Shown here piece after piece: positions 1 to 8,399 of a DNA stretch of 64,000 nucleotides (position 1 is the stretch's first letter; each line of letters begins with the position of its first letter). The DNA comes from Roseateles toxinivorans (GTDB lineage: Bacteria > Pseudomonadota > Gammaproteobacteria > Burkholderiales > Burkholderiaceae_C), in contig CAMDHE010000006.1 in NCBI GenBank assembly GCA_945898095.1, forward strand, positions 20,673 through 84,672. The letters are read 5' to 3'. The notes beneath the pieces are model-generated. The model was not told the DNA's origin. It was given only the letters and a program-made list of their open reading frames with translations, and did not search any database. The translations under genes and the position numbers were made by a program.

Positions 1-743
1 TGAAGGCCTTGTCGCAGCAAATGTTCTGCGACGAATGGGCCGAACCGGTCGACTCGCCGCGGCGCACGCGCAGCGGCGTCTACGAAGCCTACCGGATCGA
101 TTCAGCTGGCCGCAGCGTGCAGATCCTGATGCTCGACCTGCGCTTCAACCGCACGCCCTTGCGCGCTGACCCGACGCAGCAAAAAGGCTATGGCGCCATG
201 GTCATGCAGGCCAAACTCAGCGGCAAGCCGATGACGGGTTGGTATTTGCCGAATCCGGACCCCCAGGCGACGCTGCTCGGCGAGGAGCAGTGGGCCTGGC
301 TGGCGCAGCGCCTGGCTGAACCGGCCGATCTGCGCATCATCGGCTCCAGCGTCCAATTTGCCGCAGACGGCACCGGCTGGGAAGGCTGGGCCAATTTTCC
401 CTTGGAGCGCGAACGCCTGACCCGCCTGATCAGCGCCCAGCGCGCCAACGGCGTCGTCTTCATCAGCGGCGATATGCATTACGGCGAACTTTCAAGCTGG
501 CCGGTCAAAGGCGGTTACCCGCTGTGGGACCTCACTTCCAGCGGCTTGACCGAAGTCTGGAATATTCCGACGCCGAACCGCCAGCGTGAATCGGTGGTCG
601 TCGCCGAAATCAATTTCGGTCTGCTCGAGATCATTTGGGCCGATGCTGGCGGCAGCCTCACGATGTCGATCGTCAACAAGGCCGGCAAGACAAAGCTGAG
701 CAAGTTGCTGAACATCGATCAATTGCAGTTCACCAAGGTCTGA
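1..743 (+). CDS. PhoD-like phosphatase, C-terminal part (5' truncated by window)
   Basis: The reading frame is open to base 1, so the true start lies outside the window; a TTG at 9 is not a convincing start. The visible ~245 residues hold the late metallophosphatase motif SGDMHYGEL (about residue 155), which matches the GDxHxxxL metal-ligand block of PhoD/PhoX-like phosphodiesterases of the calcineurin fold. The stop lies 4 bases before the solute-binding protein gene, so it is probably the first visible gene of the transport operon. Its role is inferred to be release of phosphate from organic esters outside the cytoplasm. The N-terminus, and therefore the export signal, cannot be seen. Confidence 0.75.
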   Translation, partial: KALSQQMFCDEWAEPVDSPRRTRSGVYEAYRIDSAGRSVQILMLDLRFNRTPLRADPTQQKGYGAMVMQAKLSGKPMTGWYLPNPDPQATLLGEEQWAWLAQRLAEPADLRIIGSSVQFAADGTGWEGWANFPLERERLTRLISAQRANGVVFISGDMHYGELSSWPVKGGYPLWDLTSSGLTEVWNIPTPNRQRESVVVAEINFGLLEIIWADAGGSLTMSIVNKAGKTKLSKLLNIDQLQFTKV

Positions 744-747
744 GTCA

Positions 748-1809
748 ATGAAACGTTACCTGATGGGCGGCTTGGCCGCATTCGCCGGCTTTGCCGCCAT
801 GGCACAGCCAAGCAGCTTGAAAACGCTGGAAAGTGCCGCGCGCGCTGAAGGCAAGGTCGTCAGCGTGGGCATGCCAGATGGCTGGGCCAACTGGCGCGCA
901 ACCTGGGCTGATATGAAGCGAATCTATGGCATCGACCATGTCGACAGTGATATGAGCAGCGCCGAGGAAATTGCCAAGATGGAAGCCGAACGCAACAATG
1001 CCAGCGTCGACATCGGTGATGTCGGTTTCGAGTTTGGCGCCATTGCCAAGGCGCGTGGTGTCACGCAGGCCTACAAGCCTGGCAACTGGTCACAGATTCC
1101 CGCCTGGGCCAAAGACCCCGATGGTCATTGGGCGGTGGCCTATACCGGCACGATCGCATTTGCAGTCAACAGCAAGCGCTTGCCGAACCCTCCGCGCAGC
1201 TGGAAAGCGCTGTTCGAAGGCCAGGCACAGGGCGCGTACCGGGTCATGATTGGCGAGGTGGGCCGTGCTGCGCAGGCTAACGCAGCGGTGCTGGCCGCAG
1301 CGATTGCGCTGGGCGGCAGTGAGACTCAGCTGAAGCCGGCCTTGAATCAGTTTGCGAAAATTGCCAAGCAGCAGCGCCTGATCCTGACCAACCCTTCGCC
1401 GGCCCTGATGGAGCGCGGCGAAGCCGATGTGTTCGTGCTGTATGACTTCAACGCACTGTCCTTCCGCGAGAAGATTCCGAACGGCGCAGACTATCAAATC
1501 CTGATTCCGTCAGACGGTTCGGTGACCAGCGGCTACACGACGATCATCAACAAATTCGCGCCGCATCCGGCCGCTGCAATGCTGACGCGCGAATACATTT
1601 TCAGCGACGCCGGCCAGATCAATCTGGCGCGCGGCAATGCGCGGCCGGTGCGCATCGATTCGATCAAGCTGCCCGCCGATGTGGCCGCCAAGTTGATCGA
1701 CAGCGCCCAGTACAAGAACACGCGGGCAGTCAATCCGTCGCTGTGGGCCGATGAGGTCAAGAAGCTGCCGCGGGCCTGGCAAAAAGATGTTATCGGAGCC
1801 GCTTCGTGA
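748..1809 (+). CDS. ABC transporter periplasmic solute-binding protein
   Basis: 353 residues beginning with a signal peptide (KR, then a hydrophobic stretch, likely cut after AMA at residue 19). The fold is that of the iron/polyamine/2-aminoethylphosphonate-type binding proteins (SBP families 6/8), with segments such as DVGFEFG and FVLYDFNAL typical of ligand-contacting loops. It overlaps the phosphodiesterase gene by 4 bases and is followed by two permeases and an ATPase. A phosphorus-containing ligand (phosphonate or phosphoester) is inferred only from the flanking phosphatases. The family also binds Fe3+, thiamine and polyamines, so the ligand is not decided. Confidence 0.8.
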   Translation: MKRYLMGGLAAFAGFAAMAQPSSLKTLESAARAEGKVVSVGMPDGWANWRATWADMKRIYGIDHVDSDMSSAEEIAKMEAERNNASVDIGDVGFEFGAIAKARGVTQAYKPGNWSQIPAWAKDPDGHWAVAYTGTIAFAVNSKRLPNPPRSWKALFEGQAQGAYRVMIGEVGRAAQANAAVLAAAIALGGSETQLKPALNQFAKIAKQQRLILTNPSPALMERGEADVFVLYDFNALSFREKIPNGADYQILIPSDGSVTSGYTTIINKFAPHPAAAMLTREYIFSDAGQINLARGNARPVRIDSIKLPADVAAKLIDSAQYKNTRAVNPSLWADEVKKLPRAWQKDVIGAAS

Positions 1810-2597
1810 ACAAGCTGACAGCAGGAAAGAAGCTGGTGCTGATTCTGGCCGATGGCTTGCGCGCCGAGATTGCCCGCAATTACATGGGTTATTTGCAAGC
1901 CATCAATGAAGCCGGACGGGCGCAATGGCGCAGCCTCATCTGCGAGTTGCCAAGCCTGTCGCGCCCGCTGTACGCGACGCTGATCAATGGCCAGACTCCG
2001 CTCGATCACGGCATCGTCAGCAACGCACAGGCCGGTCAGCGCTGCGGCAGCACGGTATTTGACGATTTGGCTGCAGCCGGTGGCAGTTCGGCAGTCGCTG
2101 CCTACCACTGGTTTTTTGAACTGTTGTCGGGGCAGCGCTTCGAGCCCGCCCGCCATCGCCATGAAGCCTTGCCTGCAGCAGGCGTGCAGGCGGCCAGCTG
2201 GTACTTCGAGGACGAATACCCTGACTCACATCTGCTGGCCGATGCCGAGCACCTGCGCCGCAGCGTCAACCCCGATCTGCTCTTCATCCATCCGATGGGC
2301 CCTGATCATGCCGGGCACCAGTTCGGCGGTGAATCCGTGGCCTACAGCCTATGCGCACGCAAGCTCGACATGATGCTGGCCTTGTTGCTGCCGACCTGGC
2401 ATGCCGCCGGCTACGACGTGTTGCTGACCAGTGACCATGGCATGCATGCCGACCGGATGCACGGTGGCCCGCTGGCCATCGAGCGCGAAGTGCCGCTGGT
2501 CTGGCTGCCATGCACCGGTAACGCGATGGATTGCGTCCTGCCCGACAGTCAACTGGGGCTGCGCAGCTTTGTCGTGCGCCACCTGACAGCCCATTGA
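1806..2597 (+). CDS. alkaline-phosphatase-superfamily phosphodiesterase
   Basis: 263 residues with a GTG start in a 4-base overlap. It shows the type I phosphodiesterase/nucleotide pyrophosphatase pattern: LILADGLR near the start (first metal Asp), SRPLYATLINGQTP (candidate nucleophile Ser/Thr region), HPMGPDHAGHQFG (Asp/His metal ligands) and TSDHGMHADRMHGG (Asp-His pair). No signal peptide is visible, so it is probably cytoplasmic and could act on the imported compound. Its place inside the importer operon, between binding protein and permeases, suggests it hydrolyses the transported phosphoester or phosphonate-like substrate. Phosphonoacetate hydrolase belongs to the same superfamily and is an alternative. 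Confidence 0.75.
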   Translation: MNKLTAGKKLVLILADGLRAEIARNYMGYLQAINEAGRAQWRSLICELPSLSRPLYATLINGQTPLDHGIVSNAQAGQRCGSTVFDDLAAAGGSSAVAAYHWFFELLSGQRFEPARHRHEALPAAGVQAASWYFEDEYPDSHLLADAEHLRRSVNPDLLFIHPMGPDHAGHQFGGESVAYSLCARKLDMMLALLLPTWHAAGYDVLLTSDHGMHADRMHGGPLAIEREVPLVWLPCTGNAMDCVLPDSQLGLRSFVVRHLTAH

Positions 2598-3415
2598 TGC
2601 AGCCATCAAGGCGTGCCTGGCTGCTCGCCACGCCCTTGCTGGTGCTGGTGGCGCTGGCCGTCTTGATGCCCTTCATCTGGCGCAATGGCGGCTTGCTCTG
2701 GCAATGCGCCAGCGGCCAGGACTGTGCCGCGCAGGATCTGTTCAGCGACAGCTATTACCTGCTGGCCATGTGGAACACGGTCTGGCTGTCCGCCGCATCC
2801 AGCTTGCTCGCGCTGGGCGTCGGCCTGGGTGCGGCGATTGCTGTGGCACAGCGTCCGCAGACCGAGGGTCTGGTGTCGCTGCTGGCCGGCCTGGGCGCAA
2901 ATTTTTCCGGCGTGCCGCTGGCCGTGGCGCTGACGCTGCTGCTCGGCGCGCAAGGGCTGTTGACTGCCGGTCTGGCCACCATGGGCTTGTCGCTGAACCT
3001 GAATCAGAGCGCGGGGTTGCTGCTGGCCTATGTCTGCTTTCAATTGCCCTTGGCGACGCTGCTGCTGCTGGCGCCGGTGCGGCTGCTTGATGCCGGTCTG
3101 CTTGACGCCGCAGCGACGCTCGGTGCCACGCCGGCTTTGTTCTGGCGCAGGGTCGGCTTGCCGATGCTGCTGCCGAGCTTGGTCGAGGTCGGCAGCCTGT
3201 TATTTGCCAATGCCGCAGCGGCTTACGCCACGCCATTTGCACTGTCGGGCACGGCGGCCAATGTGCTGGCGGTGCGCATCGCCAGCCTGGTCAGCGGCGA
3301 CATTTTTTCACAGCCTGAGCTGTCGGCTTTGCTGGCCTTGCTGATGTTCGTGATGCTGGTGCTGGTGATCGGTGGTGGGCGCATGCTGGCTGCGCGGCTG
3401 AGGCTTGCCTTGTGA
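2597..3415 (+). CDS. ABC transporter permease subunit 1
   Basis: 272 residues from the ATG that overlaps the previous stop (TGATG junction at 2595-2599). An upstream in-frame extension exists but only overlaps the phosphodiesterase gene. The protein is strongly hydrophobic with about six membrane helices. It carries a binding-protein-dependent permease EAA-like loop, AAATLGATPALFWRRVGLPMLLPS (split here into its halves AAATLGATPALFW and RRVGLPMLLPS), which docks to the ATPase. It pairs with the next gene and overlaps it by 4 bases. Confidence 0.85.
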   Translation: MQPSRRAWLLATPLLVLVALAVLMPFIWRNGGLLWQCASGQDCAAQDLFSDSYYLLAMWNTVWLSAASSLLALGVGLGAAIAVAQRPQTEGLVSLLAGLGANFSGVPLAVALTLLLGAQGLLTAGLATMGLSLNLNQSAGLLLAYVCFQLPLATLLLLAPVRLLDAGLLDAAATLGATPALFWRRVGLPMLLPSLVEVGSLLFANAAAAYATPFALSGTAANVLAVRIASLVSGDIFSQPELSALLALLMFVMLVLVIGGGRMLAARLRLAL

Positions 3416-4194
3416 GACTGCCACGTCCTTCGACATTGGCGCTTGGCACGATGCTGCTGCTGGCTTGCCTGCCGCCGGCAGTGGTGTTGGTCTATGCGCT
3501 GACCGAACGCTGGGACGGCCTGCTGCCGCAAGGGCCGACCTGGCAATGGCTGGCCGAGATCGCGCAGGATCCGCGCAGCCGCAGCGCGGTGGTCAAGACG
3601 CTGTGGCTGTCGCTGCAAAGCGCGCTGCTGGCGCTGCTGCTCGGCGGCACGGCCAGCGTGCTGGCTTATCTGAGCTCGCCGCGGCTGAGCCGATGGCTCG
3701 ACCTGCTGGCCTTGCTGCCCTATGCGATTCCGCCGGTGGTGCTGGCCATCAATGCGCTGGAGCTGTTCGTTGGCCGTTGGGGCGCCTGGCTCGATCTGCA
3801 AACGGTCTATGTGCTGCTGGTCACGCCGCTGCTGTTTCCGCTGGTGCACAAGACCCTGGTGGCCGCCTTGCAACAACTCGACGCGGCGCAATTGCTGGAA
3901 GCCGGCCGCACGCTCGGCGCCAGTGACGGCTATTTGCTGCGCCGCGTACTTGTGCCCCTGCTGGCGCCGGCACTGCTGGCCGCCTTGCTGCTCAGTTGGA
4001 TGGGCGCGGCGATGGAATTCGCGATCGCCAACCTGCTGCTTGGCGGGACGGTGGAGATGCTGCAGCCGCTGCTCAACAGCATGCGTGGCGTCAACGGGCA
4101 TCAATCTGCGGCGCTGATTGTCTTGAGTTTTGCCTTGCTGACATTGTTGGGACTGACGGTACGAGGTTTGTCATGGAAATCGAAGCAGAGTTGA
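3412..4194 (+). CDS. ABC transporter permease subunit 2
   Basis: 260 residues with a GTG start overlapping the previous stop. It is a multi-spanning inner-membrane protein with the EAA loop EAGRTLGASDGYLLRRV, the ATPase docking motif of this importer class. It forms the heterodimeric membrane channel with the upstream permease. Its 3' end overlaps the ATPase gene by 22 bases, which points to translational coupling. Confidence 0.85.
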   Translation: MRLPRPSTLALGTMLLLACLPPAVVLVYALTERWDGLLPQGPTWQWLAEIAQDPRSRSAVVKTLWLSLQSALLALLLGGTASVLAYLSSPRLSRWLDLLALLPYAIPPVVLAINALELFVGRWGAWLDLQTVYVLLVTPLLFPLVHKTLVAALQQLDAAQLLEAGRTLGASDGYLLRRVLVPLLAPALLAALLLSWMGAAMEFAIANLLLGGTVEMLQPLLNSMRGVNGHQSAALIVLSFALLTLLGLTVRGLSWKSKQS

Positions 4195-5189
4195 TCGTCC
4201 GCCAGGCCAGCGCAATGCTCGGCGGGCGCCAGGTATTGCGGGCCGTTGATCTGCGTATTGCCAAGGGCCAGATGCTGGCGCTGCTCGGAGCATCCGGCTG
4301 TGGCAAGACGACCTTGCTGCGCGCCATTGCCGGCCTGACTGATCTGGATGGTGGGCAGGTGCTGATCGGCGGACGCGATGTCACCGGCCTGGCCGCCCGC
4401 GAGCGCGGCATCGGCGTGGTGTTCCAGCATTACGCGCTGTTCCCGAATTTGTCGGTGCTCGAAAACGTGAAATTCGGCTTGCTGGCCAGCGGCCAGACCG
4501 ACGCAATGGCTGGCGCGAGGGCGCGCGAGCTTCTGGAACTGGTCGAACTGGAAACCCATGCGGCCAAACTACCGACCCAACTCTCGGGCGGCCAGCGCCA
4601 ACGCGTTGCCTTGGCGCGCGCGCTGGCCCGCAAACCTTCCTTGTTGCTGCTTGACGAGCCTTTCTCTGCGCTCGACGAATCGTTCCGTCTGCCGCTGCGG
4701 CGCTCGTTCCGGCGCCTGCAGCGCGAACTCGGCCAGACCTGTTTGATCGTCACCCATGACCGCGACGAGGCCTATGAATTGGCCGACCAGGTCGCCGTGA
4801 TGTTCGACGGCCAGGTCGATCAATGCAGTCCACCGCGCCAGTTATGGCAGGCCCCGTCAACCCAGCGGGTGGCTGATTTTCTGGGTGCCTTCAACCGCTT
4901 TGATGCGCGCTGCTTGTCAGGCGCGATGCAACGCGAATCAGGCAGTTGGATCGCCCCGATCGAAGCCTTGCAGATCGCCGGCAGCAGCGAAGACTGCCAA
5001 GACTGCTGGACGCTCAGCGCCGAACTGCTGGCCTGCCACCCCGGCCAACAGCGTCAGGCAGTGGACTTGCTGACCGCTCAGGGCGAAGCCCTGGTGTTGT
5101 GGGCGCCGCAAGCCACCGAGCTGCCACCGGCCGGATCGAAGATGAGCTTGCGCATCCCGATCCATGCCATGCAGTTTTTGCCGGATTGA
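4173..5189 (+). CDS. ABC transporter ATP-binding protein
   Basis: 338 residues starting at MEIEAEL, inside the end of the permease gene. It has Walker A (GASGCGKTT, about residue 39), a Q-loop (VVFQHYALFPNL), the signature LSGGQRQR, Walker B (LLLLDEPFSALD) and the H-loop (IVTHDRDEA). The C-terminal ~100 residues resemble the regulatory extension of the FbpC/PotA/CysA group. It energises the importer encoded by the preceding genes and is the last gene of that operon; the next gene has its own promoter candidate. Confidence 0.9.
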   Translation: MEIEAELIVRQASAMLGGRQVLRAVDLRIAKGQMLALLGASGCGKTTLLRAIAGLTDLDGGQVLIGGRDVTGLAARERGIGVVFQHYALFPNLSVLENVKFGLLASGQTDAMAGARARELLELVELETHAAKLPTQLSGGQRQRVALARALARKPSLLLLDEPFSALDESFRLPLRRSFRRLQRELGQTCLIVTHDRDEAYELADQVAVMFDGQVDQCSPPRQLWQAPSTQRVADFLGAFNRFDARCLSGAMQRESGSWIAPIEALQIAGSSEDCQDCWTLSAELLACHPGQQRQAVDLLTAQGEALVLWAPQATELPPAGSKMSLRIPIHAMQFLPD

Positions 5190-5196
5190 CGAGGCG

Positions 5197-5214
5197 GCTT
5201 CATGCCTTTGTCAT
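5197..5214 (+). promoter_or_regulatory. candidate Pho box upstream of phoD
   Basis: Two half-sites, GCTTCAT and TTGTCAT, are separated by four bases, giving the 11-bp spacing of PhoB boxes (consensus CTGTCAT-N4-CTGTCAT). It ends 44 bases before the phoD ATG. The half-sites are imperfect; support comes from similar boxes before seven other transcription units here. Confidence 0.55.
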
Positions 5215-5258
5215 ATGGATCATCGATGCTGAGCTTCTCTTAATCACGAAGCATCAGC

Positions 5259-6995
5259 ATGGCATCAAATCGTCGCGAATTCATCGGCAAGGCAGCAGCC
5301 ACCGCTTCAGTGCTTGCCATCGGCAGCACCTTGACCGCCTGCGGCGGCAGCAACAGCGTCACTCCGGCCCAGTTCAGATACGGTGTCGCCAGTGGCGATC
5401 CGCTCACCGACCGGGTGATCCTCTGGACCCATGCCAAGATTCTCGATGCGCTGACTGCAGTCGCCTTGACCTGGCAGATCGCCACCGACAGCAATTTCAG
5501 CACGGTGGTCAATTCCGGCCGCATCGGCGCTTATGAAGCCACCGGCTTCACCGTCAAGGTCGACGCCATCGGCTTGAGCGCCGGGACGACTTATTACTAC
5601 CGCTTTCTTGATGATGCCGGAACGGTCTCGTCGATCGGCACCACGCGCACCTTGCCCGCCGCCAGCGTGGCTTCGGTCAAGTTCGCGGTGTTTTCCTGTG
5701 CGCTCTATTCAGAAGGCTTCTTCAACACCTATGACGCCGCGGCCAAATCGGACGCGCAATATGCGATCCATCTGGGTGACTACATCTACGAATATGGCTC
5801 GGATCCGAAAAAATTCGGCAATACCGATGCCGTGGCGCTCGGTCGGGTGACCAGTCCGGCCAGTGACATCTTCAGCTTGAGCGACTACCGTACCCGTTAT
5901 GCCACTTATCGTCTGGATGCGAACCTGCAGGCCTTGCACGCCAAGATGCCCTGGATCACGATCTGGGACGACCATGAATTCGCCAACAATGCCTACGTCA
6001 CCGGGGCTGAAAACCACAACAGCACGACCCAGGGTCCGTGGTTGACCCGCAAAGCGATCGCGGCGCAGGTTTATCACGAGTGGATGCCGATCCGCAGCCC
6101 CGATGCGGCCAATCTGCTGAAGATCTACCGCAGCTTCGACTTCGGCAGCCTGTTCAGCTTGCATATGCTCGACACCCGCATTGAAGGTCGAGATCAGCAA
6201 TATGACAATTTTGGCGATGCGGACGGTGGTATCGGTCGCTATGTCACCGGCCTGAGCAGCGGCAGCGATGCGAGCCGGCGCATGATCAGCACGACCCAGC
6301 AGAGCTGGCTGACCAGCGGCCTGACCGCCTCCAAGGCGACCTGGCAGTTGCTTGGCAATCAGGACATCATGGCGCGGATGTGGTTCCCAGCCTCGGTGCT
6401 GCAACTGGCGGCCACCGGCGCCGACCCGACCAAGGCAATTGGTGATTACCTGACCGCCAAGGCCACCAAGGCGGCAGCCGGTCCGGCCGCTTTGACCCCG
6501 ACCCAGACCGCGCTCTTGAACCCCGCTGTGAATCCACGCCTGCCTTACAACCTCGACGCATGGGACGGTTATCCGAGCAATCGCGAGGCGGTGCTGCAAA
6601 CGGTCAAGGCGCAGGGCAAAAAGCTGGTCGTGCTGTCTGGCGACTCGCACAACGCCTGGTTTTCCAATCTGACGACATTGGCGGGTGAAAAAATTGGTGT
6701 CGAGTTTGCCGGTTCTTCCGTCACCGCACCGGGTTTTGAGAGTGCCGGTCTGGGCGGCCTGGCCAGTTCGATGGACGGCAGCGCTGTGGCCAAGGCTTCA
6801 GGCTCCGGCCTTGGCCTGGTTGATGACTTGAATTACAGCGACAGCACCCGGCGTGGTTATCTGCTGATGACGGTCAGCGCTGATGCGGTCAAGGGTGAAT
6901 TTGTCTTCGTCAGCACGGTCAAATCGGCGACCTATACCGCGGCAGTAGGCAAGACCATCACAGTCACCGTTGCCGGCGTCACCACCTACGCCTGA
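5259..6995 (+). CDS. phoD: alkaline phosphatase D (PhoD), Tat-exported lipoprotein
   Basis: 578 residues. The N-terminus carries a twin-arginine signal (SNRREFIGKAAA) followed by a lipobox-like LTAC at about residue 28, so it is probably exported folded and lipid-anchored. A PhoD N-terminal beta domain is followed by the metallophosphatase domain with FSCALYS, HLGDYIYEY, WDDHEFANN and, near the C-terminus, LSGDSHNAW, which are the Fe/Ca ligand blocks of the family. It hydrolyses phosphomonoesters and diesters, including phospholipid headgroups, to release phosphate. A candidate Pho box lies upstream. The last 31 bases are duplicated at 9965-9995 because of the insertion downstream. Confidence 0.93.
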   Translation: MASNRREFIGKAAATASVLAIGSTLTACGGSNSVTPAQFRYGVASGDPLTDRVILWTHAKILDALTAVALTWQIATDSNFSTVVNSGRIGAYEATGFTVKVDAIGLSAGTTYYYRFLDDAGTVSSIGTTRTLPAASVASVKFAVFSCALYSEGFFNTYDAAAKSDAQYAIHLGDYIYEYGSDPKKFGNTDAVALGRVTSPASDIFSLSDYRTRYATYRLDANLQALHAKMPWITIWDDHEFANNAYVTGAENHNSTTQGPWLTRKAIAAQVYHEWMPIRSPDAANLLKIYRSFDFGSLFSLHMLDTRIEGRDQQYDNFGDADGGIGRYVTGLSSGSDASRRMISTTQQSWLTSGLTASKATWQLLGNQDIMARMWFPASVLQLAATGADPTKAIGDYLTAKATKAAAGPAALTPTQTALLNPAVNPRLPYNLDAWDGYPSNREAVLQTVKAQGKKLVVLSGDSHNAWFSNLTTLAGEKIGVEFAGSSVTAPGFESAGLGGLASSMDGSAVAKASGSGLGLVDDLNYSDSTRRGYLLMTVSADAVKGEFVFVSTVKSATYTAAVGKTITVTVAGVTTYA

Positions 6996-7077
6996 CGATT
7001 TTTATCGGGATGGACCGGGCGTCATATTCAGGTCATAGGGCGCTGTCAGACTAGGCTCTCTTGAAACCTGCAGATGC
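6965..7077 (+). repeat. 113-bp direct repeat, left copy (phoD 3' end to plcP codon 6)
   Basis: Identical to 9965-10077 except at two bases (7057 T/A, 7061 T/A), offset exactly 3000. It contains the last 31 bases of phoD, the phoD-plcP intergenic region with a relic Pho box at 7019-7036, and the first 17 bases of plcP with its ATG changed to TTG. The relic frame meets a stop after eleven foreign codons. Confidence 0.95.
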
Positions 7078-7259
7078 GGAGATAGGAAATTCAATCGCCG
7101 CACAGCAGGTATGACGCCCCTGACGACGCCCCTGACGCCCCTGGAACGGTTGGCCCATCCGGCATTCCCCTTGGCAGGGCCAACTTCTCACTTGGCTGAG
7201 GCGCTTGGCGCGCTGCCAGCACCTACGAGGCGGAGTGGGAGCGGTTGGGCAAGTAGCGC

Positions 7260-8399
7260 TTATTGCGTGATCAGCTTCAGATCCAGCGCGCGCTCCGCCA
7301 GCCAGATGGCTGCCACTGCCATCGTCAGCCATGACCCGACCGGCAGGAACCAGCGCAGGTAAAACCGCGTGGAGCGCAGTGCGTAGGCCAGCGGCAAGAA
7401 TGCCGCCACGCACACCAGCTGTCCCGCCTCGACGCCCAAGTTGAAGCCGACCAGAGAGAGTGCCAGGGCTTCGGCAGGCAACTGCAGGTCAATCAGCACG
7501 CTGGCAAAGCCGAAGCCGTGGATCAGACCGAAGCAGAACGCAAACAGCCACAGCCTGCGCCCGACCACCGGCCAGACGTTATTGGCAGCAGCCAGCACCA
7601 CCGACAGCGCAACGGTCGACTCTACCCAGCGCGACGGCAGCGTCACCCAGCCCAGCACCGCTGCCGACAGCGTGAGCGAGTGCGCCAGCGTAAATGCAGA
7701 CACCACCGCCAGCACATGGCCAAACACTGCGCGACGCGATGTTGCCGCTGTCCAGCGGTTTGCCACGCGCAGCAGCACCGCGGGCAGCAGCAGCGAAAAC
7801 AAAAACAGCAGGTGGTCGAAGCCGGTCCAGATGTGCCACACGCCCTCGGCGCTGTATTGGCGCAGCTGCGCCCACAGCGAAGGTGGCGTTGCCGCAAACG
7901 TCTGCTGCGCGCTGCCCGGCGCGAACACCGCGGTTTGTACGCGCGTATCCAGTGTCAGGTTGAGCAGTCCGCGGTGCGTGCTGTCCAGATCGAACAGCAG
8001 GCGGTAGTCCAGCCTCAATGGCCCGGTGCTTTGCGCACACTGCCCGTCCAGGTTCAGCACAGCGTAGGCTCCGTCGATATGGTGGTCCACCAGCAGGCTG
8101 CTGCTGCGCAAGGCACAGGCGCCGCCCCGCTCCAATGTCAGGTGCTGCAGCACCCAGGCGGCGAGATCGTTCTCGCGCGCGCGCAGCTCCCCCCAGGTAA
8201 TCTCGCCGTTGCCATCGGCGTCCAGGCTCAGCGCAAAGTCGATATCACGCAGCGCAATATCCCAGTGCCCCTGTACGGCGATGCCCTGCACCTGCAGCGT
8301 GAGATAGCTGTCGCTTGCTTTGTGGGCAAGGGCAGGGCCCGGCCATGCTGCTGCGACCCACAGCCATGCCAGCCAGCGAACAACGTTTCGCGTCGTCAT
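7260..8399 (-). CDS. HupE/UreJ-family membrane protein with EF-hand-like loop
   Basis: 379 residues: a signal peptide cut near ALAH, a periplasmic N-terminal domain of ~170 residues containing a calcium-loop-like DADGNGEITWGEL, then about six membrane helices. The HupE/UreJ motifs WTGFDHLLFLF, FTLAHSLTLS and GLIHGFGFAS hold the conserved histidines thought to handle a divalent metal such as nickel or cobalt. Its start overlaps the TPR gene stop by 4 bases, so the two are translated together. No urease or hydrogenase gene is nearby, so the transported substrate is unknown. Confidence 0.8.
   Translation of the reverse strand: MTTRNVVRWLAWLWVAAAWPGPALAHKASDSYLTLQVQGIAVQGHWDIALRDIDFALSLDADGNGEITWGELRARENDLAAWVLQHLTLERGGACALRSSSLLVDHHIDGAYAVLNLDGQCAQSTGPLRLDYRLLFDLDSTHRGLLNLTLDTRVQTAVFAPGSAQQTFAATPPSLWAQLRQYSAEGVWHIWTGFDHLLFLFSLLLPAVLLRVANRWTAATSRRAVFGHVLAVVSAFTLAHSLTLSAAVLGWVTLPSRWVESTVALSVVLAAANNVWPVVGRRLWLFAFCFGLIHGFGFASVLIDLQLPAEALALSLVGFNLGVEAGQLVCVAAFLPLAYALRSTRFYLRWFLPVGSWLTMAVAAIWLAERALDLKLITQ

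Noticed and set aside
3223..4104. Minus-strand open frame opposite the permease genes
   Set aside because: Extremely Gln/Arg/His-rich translation with no family resemblance; the plus-strand permeases overlap perfectly as an operon.
7260..8399. Hydrogenase or urease accessory operon
   Set aside because: HupE/UreJ-like protein is present but no hydrogenase or urease structural or maturation gene is in the window.
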